The translations under genes and the position numbers were made by a program. Below the pieces are notes generated by a model. The model was not told the DNA's origin, made no database searches, and saw only the letters and a list, made by a program, of their open reading frames with translations. A stretch of DNA of 64,000 nucleotides from a virus. The stretch spans positions 1 through 64,000 of IMG/VR virus record IMGVR_UViG_3300037493_004064; one strand, given 5' to 3'. This document shows, piece after piece, positions 1 through 9,958 of the stretch (positions are counted from its first letter, which is position 1; each line of letters opens with the position of its first letter).

Positions 1-3000
1 CCAGATGTACCACTAAATCCTGAGTATCCGCTGATTCCAGATGTTCCAGACCAACCAGAGATACCTGAGTAGCCACTGATACCAGATGTACCACTAAATC
101 CTGAGTATCCGCTGATACCTGAGTATCCCGATTTGCCTGATGTTCCACTGAATCCTGAGTATCCACTGATTCCAGATGTACCACTAAATCCTGAGTATCC
201 ACTGATTCCAGATGTACCACTAAATCCTGAGTATCCACTGATACCGGATGTTCCGCTAAATCCTGAGTATCCCGATGTACCAGACCAACCAGAGATGCCT
301 GAGTATCCGCTGATGCCGGATGTACCAGACCAACCAGAGATGCCTGAGTAGCCACTGATGCCAGATGTTCCAGACCAACCAGAGATACCTGAGTAGCCAC
401 TGATACCAGATGTACCACTAAATCCTGAGTATCCACTGATACCGGATGTTCCGCTAAATCCTGAGTATCCCGATGTACCAGACCAACCAGAGATGCCTGA
501 ATAGCCACTGATACCAGATGTACCAGACCAACCAGAGATGCCTGAGTATCCGCTGATTCCAGATGTTCCAGACCAACCAGAGATACCTGAGTAGCCACTG
601 ATACCAGATGTACCACTAAATCCTGAGTATCCGCTGATACCTGAGTATCCCGATTTGCCTGATGTTCCACTGAATCCTGAGTATCCACTGATTCCAGATG
701 TACCACTAAATCCTGAGTATCCACTGATACCGGATGTTCCGCTAAATCCTGAGTATCCCGATGTACCAGACCAACCAGAGATGCCTGAATAGCCACTGAT
801 ACCAGATGTACCTGACCATCCACTTATTCCCGATGTTCCAGACCAACCAGACACACCTGATGTTCCACTGAATCCTGAATAGCCACTGATTCCAGATGTT
901 CCTGACCAACCAGAGATTCCTGAATAGCCACTGATTCCAGATGTTCCTGACCAACCAGAGATGCCTGAGTATCCGCTGATTCCAGATGTTCCTGACCAAC
1001 CAGAGATACCTGAGTATCCGCTGATTCCAGATGTTCCTGACCAACCAGAGATACCTGAGTAGCCACTGATTCCAGATGTACCACTAAATCCTGAGTATCC
1101 GCTTACACCTGATGTTCCTGACCAGCCACTTATTCCTGAGTAGCCGGATGCTCCTGACCAACCACTAAATCCTGAGTATCCACTGATGCCTGATGTGCCA
1201 CTAAATCCTGAGTAGCCACTGATGCCCGAGTATCCACTGATGCCAGATGTACCTGACCAACCGCTTACACCGCTTGTGCCCGACCAACCAGACACACCAG
1301 ATGTACCACTGAATCCTGAGTAGCCAGATGTTCCTGACCAACCAGAGATTCCTGAATAGCCACTGATGCCTGATGTTCCTGACCAGCCACTGATACCTGA
1401 GTATCCACTGATGCCAGATATACCGGACCATCCACTGATGCCCGAAGTGCCACTGATACCTGAGTATCCACTGATGCCCGAAGTGCCACTGATACCTGAG
1501 TATCCGCTTACACCCGATGTGCCTGACCATCCACTGATACCTGAGTATCCGCTTACACCCGATGTGCCTGACCAACCGCTTATTCCTGAGTAACCCGATG
1601 TTCCTGACCATCCAGATATACCTGATGTGCCTGACCATCCGCTGATACCTGATGTTCCGCTAAATCCTGAGTATCCACTGATACCGGATGTTCCGCTAAA
1701 TCCTGAGTAGCCCGATGTGCCCGATGTGCCACTCCAGCCACTGATGCCTGAGTACCCACTGATGCCAGATGTACCTGAGTAGCCGCTGATACCAGATGTT
1801 CCACTGTTGCCAGATGTTCCTGACCAACCAGAGACACCAGATGTTCCACTGAATCCCGAGTAGCCAGATGTACCCGATGTGCCCGAGAATCCCGAGTAGC
1901 CAGATGTGCCTGATGTGCCCGAGAATCCCGAGTAGCCAGATGTACCCGATGTGCCCAAGAATCCCGAGTAGCCAGATGTTCCACTTAAGCCCGAGTAACC
2001 AGATGTACCAGATGTTCCACTGAAGCCCGAGTATCCAGAAGTGCCAGATGTACCTGAGAAGCCCGAGTATCCAGAAGTGCCAGATGTACCTGAGAAGCCC
2101 GAGTATCCAGAAGTGCCTGATGTACCAGATGTTCCACTGAAGCCCGAGTAGCCAGATGTACCAGATGTTCCACTGAAGCCCGAGTAGCCAGATGTACCAG
2201 ATGTACCGGAGATGCCTGACCAGCCAGATGTTCCGGAGATACCAGACCAACCAGATGTGCCACTGAGACCAGATGTTCCCGATTGACCTGAGTAACCCGA
2301 GGTGCCATCGATGCCTGAGTAACCACTGACACCTGAGTAGCCCGAGGTGCCTGATTGACCTGAGTAACCCGAGGTGCCTGATTGACCCGAGTAGCCAGAT
2401 GCACCAGATGTTCCACTGAATCCCGAGTATCCACTGACGCCAGATGTTCCACTGAATCCCGAGTAACCAGATGTGCCCGAGAATCCAGAGTAACCAGATG
2501 TGCCTGATGTTCCACTGATTCCCGATGTACCTGACCATCCACTGACGCCCGATGTTCCTGATTCACCGCTTGTACCTGACCAACCAGAAGTTCCTGATGT
2601 ACCGGAGAAGCCCGAGTAGCCACTGAGTCCTGAAGTACCTGACCATCCACTGACGCCTGACTCACCAGATGTGCCACTCCAACCGCTGATACCTGAGTAT
2701 CCACTGATTCCCGAGTAACCACTGACGCCTGACTCACCAGAGGTGCCACTCCAACCGCTGATACCTGAGTATCCACTAATACCGGATGTTCCGCTAAACC
2801 CCGAGTAACCACTGATACCAGATGTACCTGACCAACCAGAGATTCCTGAATAGCCACTGATGCCTGATGTGCCGGACCAACCAGAAGTTCCTGATTCACC
2901 TGAAGTACCTGACCAACCAGAGATTCCTGAATAGCCACTGATGCCTGATGTTCCTGACCAACCTGATTCACCTGAAGTACCTGACCAACCGGATAACCCT

Positions 3001-5603
3001 GAGTATCCGCTGATGCCAGATGTACCACTGAACCCTGAGTAGCCACTGATGCCCGATTCTCCTGAAGTACCCGACCATCCACTGAATCCCGAGTAGCCAC
3101 TGATGCCTGAGTAACCACTGACACCCGAGTAGCCACTGATGCCTGATGTGCCGGACCAACCAGAAGTTCCTGATTCGCCGCTTGTACCCGACCATCCACT
3201 GATGCCCGAGTATCCTGATGTGCTTGCTCCCGAAACACCACTTATTCCCGAGTAACCACTTTCACCTGATGTGCCTGACCATCCACTTATACCGCTTGTA
3301 CCGGACCAGCCGGATATTCCTGACTCTCCTGATGTGCCGGACCAACCGCTTATTCCTGAGTATCCAGATGTACCTTGTATAGGACCAACATCTGTCCAAT
3401 TATTTGCGCCGTCAGATACAGCACCATCACCAGCATCAAATCCGCCGCCGGCGTGTGTTACGACATATAGATCACCTGCTGCTGCGCCGAGAGGCAAGAA
3501 TGAGTAATCGTATACTGCACCCTTAAGAGCAACTGAGTCCCCAGAATGTCCTGATGTACCTGACCAGCCACTGACGCCTGACCAGCCACTGACGCCCGAC
3601 GTTCCACTGAATCCCGAGTAGCCACTGATGCCTGATGTTCCAGACCAACCAGAAGTTCCTGATTCACCAGATGTGCCGGACCAGCCACTGACGCCTGAGT
3701 ATCCACTGATGCCTGAAGTACCTGACCATCCAGAAGTTCCTGATTCACCTGATGTGCCGGACCAACCTGATACACCTGAGTATCCACTGATGCCTGAAGT
3801 ACCTGACCAACCAGAAGTTCCTGATGTGCCTGATGTGCCGGACCAACCAGAAGTTCCTGATTCACCAGATGTGCCGGACCAGCCACTGACGCCTGAGTAG
3901 CCACTGATGCCTGAAGTACCTGACCAACCAGAAGTTCCTGATTCACCAGATGTGCCGGACCATCCACTGATGCCTGAGTATCCACTGATGCCTGAGTATC
4001 CACTGATGCCTGAGGTGCCTGATTCACCAGATGTGCCGGACCAACCAGAAGTACCTGACTCACCTGAAGTACCTGACCAACCAGAGATTCCTGAATATCC
4101 GCTGATACCAGATGTTCCTGACCAGCCACTTATTCCTGATGTGCCTGATGTGCCGGACCAACCAGAAGTTCCTGATTCACCTGAAGTACCTGACCAACCA
4201 GAAGTTCCTGAATAGCCACTGATGCCTGATGTTCCTGACCAACCAGAAGTTCCTGATTCACCAGAAGTACCTGACCATCCACTGACGCCCGAGTAGCCAC
4301 TAATGCCTGAAGTACCTGAGTATCCACTGATGCCTGATGTGCCGGACCAACCAGAATTACCTGACTCACCTGAAGTACCTGACCAACCAGAGATTCCTGA
4401 ATATCCGCTGATACCAGATGTTCCTGACCAGCCACTTATTCCTGATGTGCCTGATGTGCCGGACCAACCAGAAGTTCCTGATTCACCTGAAGTACCTGAC
4501 CAGCCACTGACGCCTGAGTATCCACTTATTCCTGATGTGCCTGATGTTCCTGACCAACCAGAAGTACCTGACTCACCTGAAGTACCTGACCAGCCAGAGA
4601 TTCCTGAGTATCCACTGATGCCTGAATTACCTGAGTAGCCACTGATGCCTGATGTGCCTGATGTGCCGGACCAACCAGAAGTTCCTGATTCACCTGAAGT
4701 ACCTGACCAACCAGAGATTCCTGAATATCCGCTGATGCCTGAAGTACCTGAGTAGCCACTGATGCCTGATGTGCCGGACCAACCAGAAGTTCCTGATTCA
4801 CCAGATGTGCCCGACCAGCCACTGACGCCTGAGTATCCACTAATGCCTGATGTGCCGGACCAACCAGAAGTTCCTGATTCACCAGATGTGCCTGACCAAC
4901 CAGAAGTTCCAGACCATCCACTGACACCCGAGTATCCACTGATGCCTGAATTACCCGAGTAGCCACTGATGCCTGATGTGCCTGATTCACCTGAAGTACC
5001 TGACCATCCACTGATGCCTGATGTGCCGGACCAACCAGAAGTTCCTGATTCACCAGATGTGCCTGACCAACCAGAAGTTCCAGACCATCCACTGATGCCC
5101 GATGTTCCACTGACACCTGAGTATCCACTGATGCCTGATGTGCCTGATTCACCAGATGTGCCGGACCAACCAGAAGTTCCTGATTCGCCGCTTGTCCCAG
5201 ACCATCCACTGATGCCTGATGTACCAGAGAAGCCGGATGTTCCTGACCAACCAGAGATTCCCGAGTAGCCACTGATGCCAGATGTACCTGACCATCCACT
5301 GATGCCAGATGTACCTGACCAACCCGAAGTACCTGATTCGCCCGAAGTACCTGAATAGCCACTGATGCCTGACCAACCTGAAGTACCTGAAGTACCTGAC
5401 CAACCAGAAGTTCCTGATTCACCGCTTGTACCTGACCAACCTGAAGTACCTGAAGTACCTGACCAACCAGAAGTTCCTGATTCACCGCTTGTACCTGACC
5501 AACCAGAAGTTCCTGATTCGCCTGAGTATCCAGATGTTCCTGATTCACCGCTTGTACCCGAGTATCCAGAAGTTCCTGATTCGCCTGAGTATCCAGAAGT
5601 TCC
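1..5603 (-). repeat. Gly-X-Ser collagen-like triplet array (9-nt unit)
   Basis: Within the fibre gene, a 9-nt unit encoding S-G-X is repeated about 600 times, with one interruption at 3375-3539. Higher-order copies are visible. About 195 nt from position 19 recur at 541 without a difference I could see, followed by a 36-nt indel and further matching sequence. A 63-nt unit is tandemly repeated near 5367-5492. Substitutions are concentrated at the X codon and in silent positions. The repeats create long false open frames in other frames and on the plus strand. Confidence 0.9.
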
Positions 5604-6116
5604 TGCTGCGCCCGTCACCCAGGCGAGATTACCTGAGCCATCTGTTCCTAAAACATTAGTCGCGGATCCACCTGCTATATGAATATTTGACAGCGATCCT
5701 AGATTTACGTTAGGTGATGTGTCAAAGTTTACGTTACCTACGATGTTACCAGTAGATAGTGTTGGAACAGCCAATGTTCCTGTGATATTATTATAGGAGA
5801 AACCAACAGAGGCGCCGAATTCACCGGCGTCATTATATTGTACTTGTGTATTGCTTCCACCAGGTGTGCCGTTACCGCCACCACCACCACCAGTTGTCCA
5901 GGCTAAGTTGCCGGCACCATCTGTTTGGAGAACTTGTCCGTTTGTACCACCGGCGATATGGACGTTTGCAATGTTGCCGAGGTTAGCATCTGATGTTACA
6001 GTAAGATTCGCAACATTCGCCGTGTCAGTTATGACATGACCATTGGCATCAACGACTTCAACAGCAGGTATACCAACTGAAAACCCACCGATTGAATTGA
6101 ATGATTCTGCTGCCAT
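1..6116 (-). CDS. Collagen-like phage tail fibre/adhesin, 3' end outside window
   Basis: Open on the minus strand from ATG at 6116 to the window edge: about 2038 codons without a stop at the positions I sampled. Residues 1-171 are a fibre-type N-terminus. They hold two copies of a fibre motif (HIAGG..., then VL.TDG.GNLAW, near residues 53 and 146), a glycine run and a [11 protein letters not shown] segment, all common in phage tail fibres. From residue 172 the chain is almost pure Gly-X-Ser triplets, with X mostly T, Y, I, F, W, E, V, D or K, broken once by a 55-residue island (860-914). The start is supported by AGGG upstream and a late-promoter box GATAAATA. Collagen-like triplets in phages usually form trimeric fibre shafts, so a long host-contact fibre is the likely role. 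The receptor-binding C-terminus is not visible. The gene is transcribed away from the head genes' neighbour at 6211. Confidence 0.85.
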   Translation of the reverse strand, partial: MAAESFNSIGGFSVGIPAVEVVDANGHVITDTANVANLTVTSDANLGNIANVHIAGGTNGQVLQTDGAGNLAWTTGGGGGGNGTPGGSNTQVQYNDAGEFGASVGFSYNNITGTLAVPTLSTGNIVGNVNFDTSPNVNLGSLSNIHIAGGSATNVLGTDGSGNLAWVTGAAGTSGYSGESGTSGYSGTSGESGTSGYSGESGTSGWSGTSGESGTSGWSGTSGTSGWSGTSGESGTSGWSGTSGTSGWSGISGYSGTSGESGTSGWSGTSGISGWSGTSGISGYSGISGWSGTSGFSGTSGISGWSGTSGESGTSGWSGTSGESGTSGISGYSGVSGTSGISGWSGTSGWSGTSGESGTSGWSGTSGISGWSGTSGESGTSGISGYSGNSGISGYSGVSGWSGTSGWSGTSGESGTSGWSGTSGISGYSGVSGWSGTSGESGTSGWSGTSGISGYSGTSGISGYSGISGWSGTSGESGTSGWSGTSGTSGISGYSGNSGISGYSGISGWSGTSGESGTSGWSGTSGTSGISGYSGVSGWSGTSGESGTSGWSGTSGTSGISGWSGTSGISGYSGISGWSGTSGESGNSGWSGTSGISGYSGTSGISGYSGVSGWSGTSGESGTSGWSGTSGISGYSGTSGWSGTSGESGTSGWSGTSGTSGISGWSGTSGISGYSGISGWSGTSGESGTSGWSGTSGESGTSGISGYSGISGYSGISGWSGTSGESGTSGWSGTSGISGYSGVSGWSGTSGESGTSGWSGTSGTSGTSGWSGTSGISGYSGVSGWSGTSGESGTSGWSGTSGISGYSGVSGWSGTSGESGTSGWSGTSGISGYSGFSGTSGVSGWSGVSGWSGTSGHSGDSVALKGAVYDYSFLPLGAAAGDLYVVTHAGGGFDAGDGAVSDGANNWTDVGPIQGTSGYSGISGWSGTSGESGISGWSGTSGISGWSGTSGESGYSGISGVSGASTSGYSGISGWSGTSGESGTSGWSGTSGISGYSGVSGYSGISGYSGFSGWSGTSGESGISGYSGFSGTSGISGYSGLSGWSGTSGESGWSGTSGISGYSGISGWSGTSGESGTSGWSGTSGISGYSGISGWSGTSGISGYSGFSGTSGISGYSGISGWSGTSGESGVSGYSGISGYSGISGWSGTSGESGVSGWSGTSGLSGYSGFSGTSGTSGWSGTSGESGTSGVSGWSGTSGISGTSGTSGYSGFSGTSGYSGFSGTSGVSGYSGFSGTSGASGYSGQSGTSGYSGQSGTSGYSGVSGYSGIDGTSGYSGQSGTSGLSGTSGWSGISGTSGWSGISGTSGTSGYSGFSGTSGTSGYSGFSGTSGTSGTSGYSGFSGTSGTSGYSGFSGTSGTSGYSGFSGTSGTSGYSGLSGTSGYSGFLGTSGTSGYSGFSGTSGTSGYSGFSGTSGTSGYSGFSGTSGVSGWSGTSGNSGTSGISGYSGTSGISGYSGISGWSGTSGTSGYSGFSGTSGISGYSGFSGTSGISGWSGTSGISGWSGTSGYSGISGWSGTSGVSGYSGISGWSGTSGVSGYSGISGTSGISGYSGISGTSGISGWSGISGISGYSGISGWSGTSGISGYSGISGWSGTSGYSGFSGTSGVSGWSGTSGVSGWSGTSGISGYSGISGYSGFSGTSGISGYSGFSGWSGASGYSGISGWSGTSGVSGYSGFSGTSGISGYSGISGWSGTSGISGYSGISGWSGTSGISGYSGISGWSGTSGISGYSGISGWSGTSGISGYSGFSGTSGVSGWSGTSGISGWSGTSGISGYSGISGWSGTSGYSGFSGTSGISGYSGFSGTSGISGYSGFSGTSGKSGYSGISGYSGFSGTSGISGYSGISGWSGTSGISGYSGISGWSGTSGISGYSGISGWSGTSGYSGFSGTSGISGYSGFSGTSGISGYSGISGWSGTSGISGYSGISGWSGTSGISGYSGISGWSGTSGYSGFSGTSGISGYSGFSGTSGISGYSGFSGTSGISGYSGFSGTSGKSGYSGISGYSGFSGTSGISGYSGISGWSGTSGISGYSGFSGTS
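3375..3539 (-). other. Non-collagen island domain inside the fibre
   Basis: A 55-residue island (fibre residues 860-914) interrupts the collagen-like triplets. It reads [18 protein letters not shown], then [13 protein letters not shown], then [14 protein letters not shown]. The order 'GDLYVV ... DG.NW..VG.IQG' is the small module often seen between collagen-like segments of phage fibres (typically GDAYIV ... WDGTAWVDVGPIQG). It probably acts as a trimerisation or kink element; that role is inferred. Confidence 0.7.
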
Positions 6117-6134
6117 AATTTATTCCCTATACTT

Positions 6135-6142
6135 TATTTATC
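6135..6142 (-). promoter_or_regulatory. T4-type late promoter for the collagen-like fibre
   Basis: GATAAATA on the minus strand, 18 nt before the fibre ATG at 6116, with an AGGG ribosome-binding sequence between. It matches the gp55-dependent late box NATAAATA. No -35 element is expected for this promoter class. Confidence 0.65.
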
Positions 6143-6198
6143 ATTGTTTTTATTTTCGGTATCTGAAACGCACAGAATAAAACACCCGAGTGTGCTTT

Positions 6199-6206
6199 TA
6201 TAAATA
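6199..6206 (+). promoter_or_regulatory. T4-type late promoter directly before the gene at 6211
   Basis: A perfect TATAAATA box lies only 4 nt before the ATG at 6211. With usual T4 spacing, transcription would begin at or inside the start codon. No Shine-Dalgarno sequence is present. Confidence 0.6.
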
Positions 6207-6210
6207 GTAT

Positions 6211-6537
6211 ATGCTCAGAAAACAACCGACACGGCCGCTATGCATGAACTGTAATCAAGTGCCTGCTAAACCAAATGGCATCAGCAAACTTGGATTCAAA
6301 AAGTGGCACCGATATTGTGTTGATTGTGCGAAGGCGACATACAATCCGCTGTTCGGTTATCTTCTTTCAAAGAAAAACAAATGCGAGAAATGTGGATTTG
6401 AAGCCAAAGACAAATGCCAATTGGACCTGATAAAGAAGGTGACAATGTGCGCTAACTGTAGTAGGCTTCACAGAAAAAACCAAAGAAAAAAGTCAGTGCT
6501 GGATATCACCACTGACTCTGAAGTTGGCATAAGTTAA
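6211..6537 (+). CDS. Small zinc-binding protein, HNH-like without HNH core
   Basis: A basic 108-residue protein with four Cys pairs or near-pairs: CMNC (11-14), CVDC (36-39), CEKC (58-61) and CANC (80-83). The second half resembles small phage HNH nucleases of the form CEKCGF...CQLD-[DHIDG..NN..NL.T]-CANC.RLH. Here the bracketed catalytic segment is missing and replaced by five residues, LIKKV. It therefore probably still folds round zinc and may bind nucleic acid, but should not cut DNA by the HNH mechanism. ATG 6211 has no ribosome-binding site and follows a late promoter by 4 nt. A second in-frame ATG at 6244 would remove the first Cys of the first pair, so 6211 is preferred. It lies alone between divergent and convergent minus-strand genes, a typical spot for a mobile or remnant nuclease gene. 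Confidence 0.7.
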   Translation: MLRKQPTRPLCMNCNQVPAKPNGISKLGFKKWHRYCVDCAKATYNPLFGYLLSKKNKCEKCGFEAKDKCQLDLIKKVTMCANCSRLHRKNQRKKSVLDITTDSEVGIS

Positions 6538-6559
6538 AAAAAAGCAGACCGAAGTCTGC
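6536..6559 (-). terminator. Rho-independent terminator after the gene at 6580-6909
   Basis: On the minus strand: stem GCAGAC, loop TTCG, GTCTGC, followed by eight T. UUCG tetraloops are typical of T4-group terminators. It overlaps the end of the opposing gene at 6537. Confidence 0.85.
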
Positions 6560-6579
6560 CAAACTTCCCATCCCAAGGG

Positions 6580-6909
6580 TTATTTCTTCAGCGGAGCATT
6601 ATCTGCCGCTCTTTGTTCTTTGTTTGTTTCGTTCAATTTACGTAGGTATCTCTGATAAAGTGCCTCATCTTCCGGAGATAACTTACCTTTTTGTGCCTGC
6701 TTCTTCATATCAAGTTTGAATACTTCATCCTCTGTTCGTTCAAGTTTTAAAGAACGAATCTGTGTTTCCATTGAGCGTTGCATCACTTGAACATCCGCTG
6801 CTGATGCGTAGTGAGAGTCGATTGCCCAGAATCCACCAAGAATAGCAACTATTCCAGCGGCAGTTGAACCTAACTTAGCAAAACTGAATCCGGTTTTTTC
6901 TTCTGGCAT
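6580..6909 (-). CDS. Small membrane-anchored coiled-coil protein, unknown function
   Basis: 109 residues. There is a short charged N-terminus, one hydrophobic span at about residues 12-30 (AKLGSTAAGIVAILGGFWAI), then a highly charged, probably coiled-coil tail rich in K, E and R. The topology resembles phage inner-membrane accessory proteins such as i-spanins or holin partners, but I see no diagnostic motif. It has a strong AAAGGAG ribosome-binding site and its own late-type AATAAATA box, and lies between two terminators, so it is a single-gene transcription unit downstream of the capsid gene. A lysis role is possible but unproven. Confidence 0.65.
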   Translation of the reverse strand: MPEEKTGFSFAKLGSTAAGIVAILGGFWAIDSHYASAADVQVMQRSMETQIRSLKLERTEDEVFKLDMKKQAQKGKLSPEDEALYQRYLRKLNETNKEQRAADNAPLKK

Positions 6910-6925
6910 ACGCTCTCCTTTATTC

Positions 6926-6933
6926 TATTTATT
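6926..6933 (-). promoter_or_regulatory. Late-promoter-like box for the gene at 6580-6909
   Basis: AATAAATA on the minus strand, 16 nt before ATG 6909, just after the capsid terminator and followed by AAAGGAG. Confidence 0.5.
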
Positions 6934-6942
6934 CTAGGCATG

Positions 6943-6967
6943 AAAAAAGGGCACCGAAGTGCCCTTT
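6943..6967 (-). terminator. Rho-independent terminator after the capsid gene
   Basis: On the minus strand: stem AAAGGGCAC, loop TTCG, GTGCCCTTT, followed by T's. It lies 17 nt past the stop codon of the major capsid gene and closes the head operon. Confidence 0.9.
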
Positions 6968-6983
6968 GTGGTTACATCCAATT

Positions 6984-8180
6984 TTATTGGAATGTAAGAT
7001 TTGAAACCGCAATTTCCCCAACATAGTCAGCCGCGTTACCGAAGCTGGATGCAGTGTTAGTAAGCTCGATGTAACCGTAACGGGTCATAAATGACACGAC
7101 TGGTTCGAACGTAGCCGGATCCAGCACAACACCACTGCTCATCAACGGAATGTAAGGGCAATAGAATGCCGCTGCATCTGTTTCACTAGAACCCTTATAA
7201 CCAACTAGCACTGGCGTGCTATCTGGTGCATACGAGTCCACGAACACGCGCATTGCGCCGTTTAGTGTACCGACAAACTTGGTGTTTGTAGGTGCTTCGA
7301 ATGTGCCTTCTGTAGTACGAGCAAACGCAGAAGTTGTAGCCGATTGCAACACGGTTAGTGCAGCAGACGAAACAACAGCCCAGTTACCAGCGCCACGACG
7401 AGTGCGTTGAGCAATCAAGTTAGCAACACGGTTAATAAGAACAGCCAAAGCAGCATGTTCGTCACCAACGTATGTAGCGGTACCAGAAACGGTAGCCTGA
7501 TTGTATGTGTACTCAGTTGAAGCAAGAGTACGAAGTGACAGAAGAATTTCTTGGTCAATTTCAGCGGTAATTTCTTGCGCTAATGCTGCCATGATTTCTG
7601 CTTCCACATCGATACCGTGTTGGCTTTGAGCATCTTGCGCTGCTTCAAATGTCCAACGTGCTTGCAACTTACGTGACTTGGCTTCAACAGCCTGACGTAG
7701 AATTTGCACAGAGATTTGCTTACCACCATTGCCTTCAAGGGCAGCAGTATTAGCACCAGTGTACTGATCGGTAGTCGTAGCAGCATTTGGCACACGTGAA
7801 TACGCCTGAGCGATCATGAATGGGCTTAATGCTTCTTGACCAGCAGTAACTGGAGTTGCAGCAGCACTGGTATCACCCAATGACTGAGCATAACGAACAC
7901 GCAGAGTGTGAATCTGACCAACTGGTCCTGTCATTGGCTGAACGCCCACCAATTCGTTAGCAATAACGGTTGGCATGACACGACGAATCACCGGTAGAAT
8001 CACACGGTTTAACGTGGCGATGTTACCAGCAGTAGTTGTACCTACTGTAGATTCAGCAAGTAGCTGTTTCTTGGTGTTTTCTAAAATAACACCCATTGTT
8101 GAACGACGAGTTCCTTTTAAACCTTCTAACAGGGCTTCTTTGGTCTCATTCCAACGGCCTTCTAAGAGTACTTTTGACAT
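6984..8180 (-). CDS. 23: Major capsid protein, T4 gp23 family
   Basis: 398 residues with the conserved gp23 block ATLNRVILPVIRRVMPTVIANE...GVQPMTGPVGQIHTLRVRYA near residues 55-98. It is the main shell subunit of the head. T4 gp23 is about 521 residues, so this is a short version, missing much of the middle of the T4 protein. A prohead-protease site of the (L/I)-X-E type, LAE at 41-43 before STVG, suggests cleavage after Glu43 and a mature chain of about 355 residues (inference from the T4 rule). AGGAG lies before the ATG. It follows gp22 and gp21, as in T4, and has a strong terminator behind it. Confidence 0.95.
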   Translation of the reverse strand: MSKVLLEGRWNETKEALLEGLKGTRRSTMGVILENTKKQLLAESTVGTTTAGNIATLNRVILPVIRRVMPTVIANELVGVQPMTGPVGQIHTLRVRYAQSLGDTSAAATPVTAGQEALSPFMIAQAYSRVPNAATTTDQYTGANTAALEGNGGKQISVQILRQAVEAKSRKLQARWTFEAAQDAQSQHGIDVEAEIMAALAQEITAEIDQEILLSLRTLASTEYTYNQATVSGTATYVGDEHAALAVLINRVANLIAQRTRRGAGNWAVVSSAALTVLQSATTSAFARTTEGTFEAPTNTKFVGTLNGAMRVFVDSYAPDSTPVLVGYKGSSETDAAAFYCPYIPLMSSGVVLDPATFEPVVSFMTRYGYIELTNTASSFGNAADYVGEIAVSNLTFQ

Positions 8181-8204
8181 GTATTTTCTCCTTTTATGTC
8201 TATT

Positions 8205-9305
8205 TTATAGCCCTGCCAAGCGTTTGATATCGATAACGTTATCACGTTGTTCCATATCAATTGGTGCTTGTTTAGCAGCTTTATCCCCGGTCACTTCCTT
8301 AACTGTTTCTCTAAGCGCAGTCTTTCCAGACTTCACAGAACCAGTGTTAAGAACTGATGGTAGATACTTGTCGAAAGATGTTTGTAACTTTACAGTCTGA
8401 ACACTTTCTAGTAAGTCCTTCATTACTACTTGCTTTTCCGCTGTTAGCGTACCTAGCAATTTCGTCATAACTTCCTTGCGGCTGTTAGACTCTTTAATGA
8501 CACGAACTTCACGTTCCTTACTTTCCACAAGAAGTTTTGCCTTCTTGGTTAGTTCGATAGATTCAGCCAGCTTCTTGTCTTTCTGTGCTAACTGGGCAAC
8601 AAGTTTACGAGTTTCCGCTTTCTCATTTAAATGAGTCACAGAAAATTCACTTGCAAACGCCTCGAACAGACGACGACCAAAACTATTTTCTCTTGCAGTC
8701 TTGATGTCCTCTCGTAATTGTCCTAATTCACCCTTGAGTTGGCTAGTTACGGCTTCGTTAATTCTCTTAGCAGATTCGGTCACGAAACGTGCCTTCAGTG
8801 CTTCAAGTTGTTTACGGCCTTCAGCAACTAATTTGACCTTTGCTTCAACAACAGCCTGTTTGTCCTGGGCGAATTCTTTAATTTCGCGGGCAAGAGCATG
8901 AACAATGAATTGCTCAAGTTTTTGCTGACTTTCGTTTTGTTGTTTACGGTCTGAACGAACTTCTTTGATTTCTTCGGATAGTTTAGTAACCATAAAATCA
9001 TTGAAGCGTGTTGCAGTCTCACGCAATTTTTGTTGTGCTTTCACACGGTCTTCGTTCATTGCTTGTCGTTCCACTTGAAATTCTTCAATCTCAGCAGTCA
9101 GACCAGATGTAACCATCTTATCAAGGGACTCTACCAACACACCACGATCATGCTCGTAGCGTTGCGCGAACTCCTCACGAAGTTCAGCACGTACCTGCTC
9201 CTTGGCCTCGACCAACTTAGATTCCCATGCTTCGTTAATAGCTTGGGAGACATCTTCGTTGATTAGTCCGCCGTCAAGTAATGGTTGTAATGCTTTATCA
9301 ATCAT
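8205..9305 (-). CDS. 22: Prohead scaffolding core protein, T4 gp22-like
   Basis: 366 residues, very rich in K, E, Q and R and almost entirely predicted helix or coiled coil, as expected for the internal head scaffold on which gp23 assembles. Several (L/I)-X-E tripeptides, the recognition form of the gp21 protease, occur along it, consistent with its destruction during maturation. The identification rests on composition and on its place between gp21 and gp23. A GGGGAAG ribosome-binding site precedes the ATG. Length is similar to or longer than T4 gp22 (about 269). Confidence 0.88.
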   Translation of the reverse strand: MIDKALQPLLDGGLINEDVSQAINEAWESKLVEAKEQVRAELREEFAQRYEHDRGVLVESLDKMVTSGLTAEIEEFQVERQAMNEDRVKAQQKLRETATRFNDFMVTKLSEEIKEVRSDRKQQNESQQKLEQFIVHALAREIKEFAQDKQAVVEAKVKLVAEGRKQLEALKARFVTESAKRINEAVTSQLKGELGQLREDIKTARENSFGRRLFEAFASEFSVTHLNEKAETRKLVAQLAQKDKKLAESIELTKKAKLLVESKEREVRVIKESNSRKEVMTKLLGTLTAEKQVVMKDLLESVQTVKLQTSFDKYLPSVLNTGSVKSGKTALRETVKEVTGDKAAKQAPIDMEQRDNVIDIKRLAGL

Positions 9306-9316
9306 TAACTTCCCCT

Positions 9317-9949
9317 TTATAGTTTGAGGTCTCTAATCAGACGAACCACTTCGTCCTTTAGATACTTCTGTACTTTTTTGTTGTCTTGAGCCTCTTTAGC
9401 AATCATCAAGGTTTTATGACCATATTTCATGTTCATCATACCTTCATAAATTGCCTTAGGATAAGCGTTTGGTGCGCTTGGCTGGGCAACAACATCAACA
9501 GTGATTATTTCAAAATCACTGACACGGCCATCAGCTTCGTTAACGTTTCCGCTACCTCTGCTTGATACACCTAGTTTGACACCAGACTCTAACATGGTAG
9601 TTACTAACATACCCATTGGAGTTGGTAGAATTTTAAGCTTTCCGAAACCATTCGCGCCGTCCATCCACATTTGAGTAATCATATGGGATACACGATCAAG
9701 ATTGATTTTCAGATCGTCCGGGTGATCGACTTCACCGAGGACAGAATAGCCTGTTGTAATTTGTTCATTAAGAGTTTGGACAGCCGACTCAATCTCAGAA
9801 ACGGGATAGACGCGCTCATTCGCGTTCTTGATCCCGCCCTGGATAAAAATCCCTTTCATATAAAGGGACTTTTTGTCGCCGTCTTCCTTAACAGATTCAA
9901 CCACGATATTAGCGCGGTCGAAAGTTAAGTTTTCCTTAAGGTAAGCCAT
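9317..9949 (-). CDS. 21: Prohead maturation protease, T4 gp21
   Basis: 210 residues. This is the serine protease that cleaves scaffold and capsid proteins inside the prohead. The catalytic histidine is in GEVDHPDD (His76) and the catalytic serine in GVSSRGSG (Ser129 or Ser130). Their spacing of about 54 residues matches that in T4 gp21. The motif KNANERVYP near the N-terminus is also typical of the family. It lies 9 nt after the upstream core gene and 11 nt before gp22, within the head operon. Confidence 0.95.
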   Translation of the reverse strand: MAYLKENLTFDRANIVVESVKEDGDKKSLYMKGIFIQGGIKNANERVYPVSEIESAVQTLNEQITTGYSVLGEVDHPDDLKINLDRVSHMITQMWMDGANGFGKLKILPTPMGMLVTTMLESGVKLGVSSRGSGNVNEADGRVSDFEIITVDVVAQPSAPNAYPKAIYEGMMNMKYGHKTLMIAKEAQDNKKVQKYLKDEVVRLIRDLKL

Positions 9950-9958
9950 TACACTTAA

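Noticed and set aside
1-5603. Possible CRISPR or satellite array
   Set aside because: The repeats are 9-nt codon triplets without spacers and keep one reading frame; they are protein repeats.
133-5682. Many plus-strand and alternative-frame open frames full of Pro-Asp-Val-Pro or Gln/Ser-rich repeats
   Set aside because: They are shadows of the 9-nt Gly-X-Ser repeat on the minus strand, lack ribosome-binding sites and break irregularly. Only the minus frame from 6116 is continuous and makes a known fibre type.
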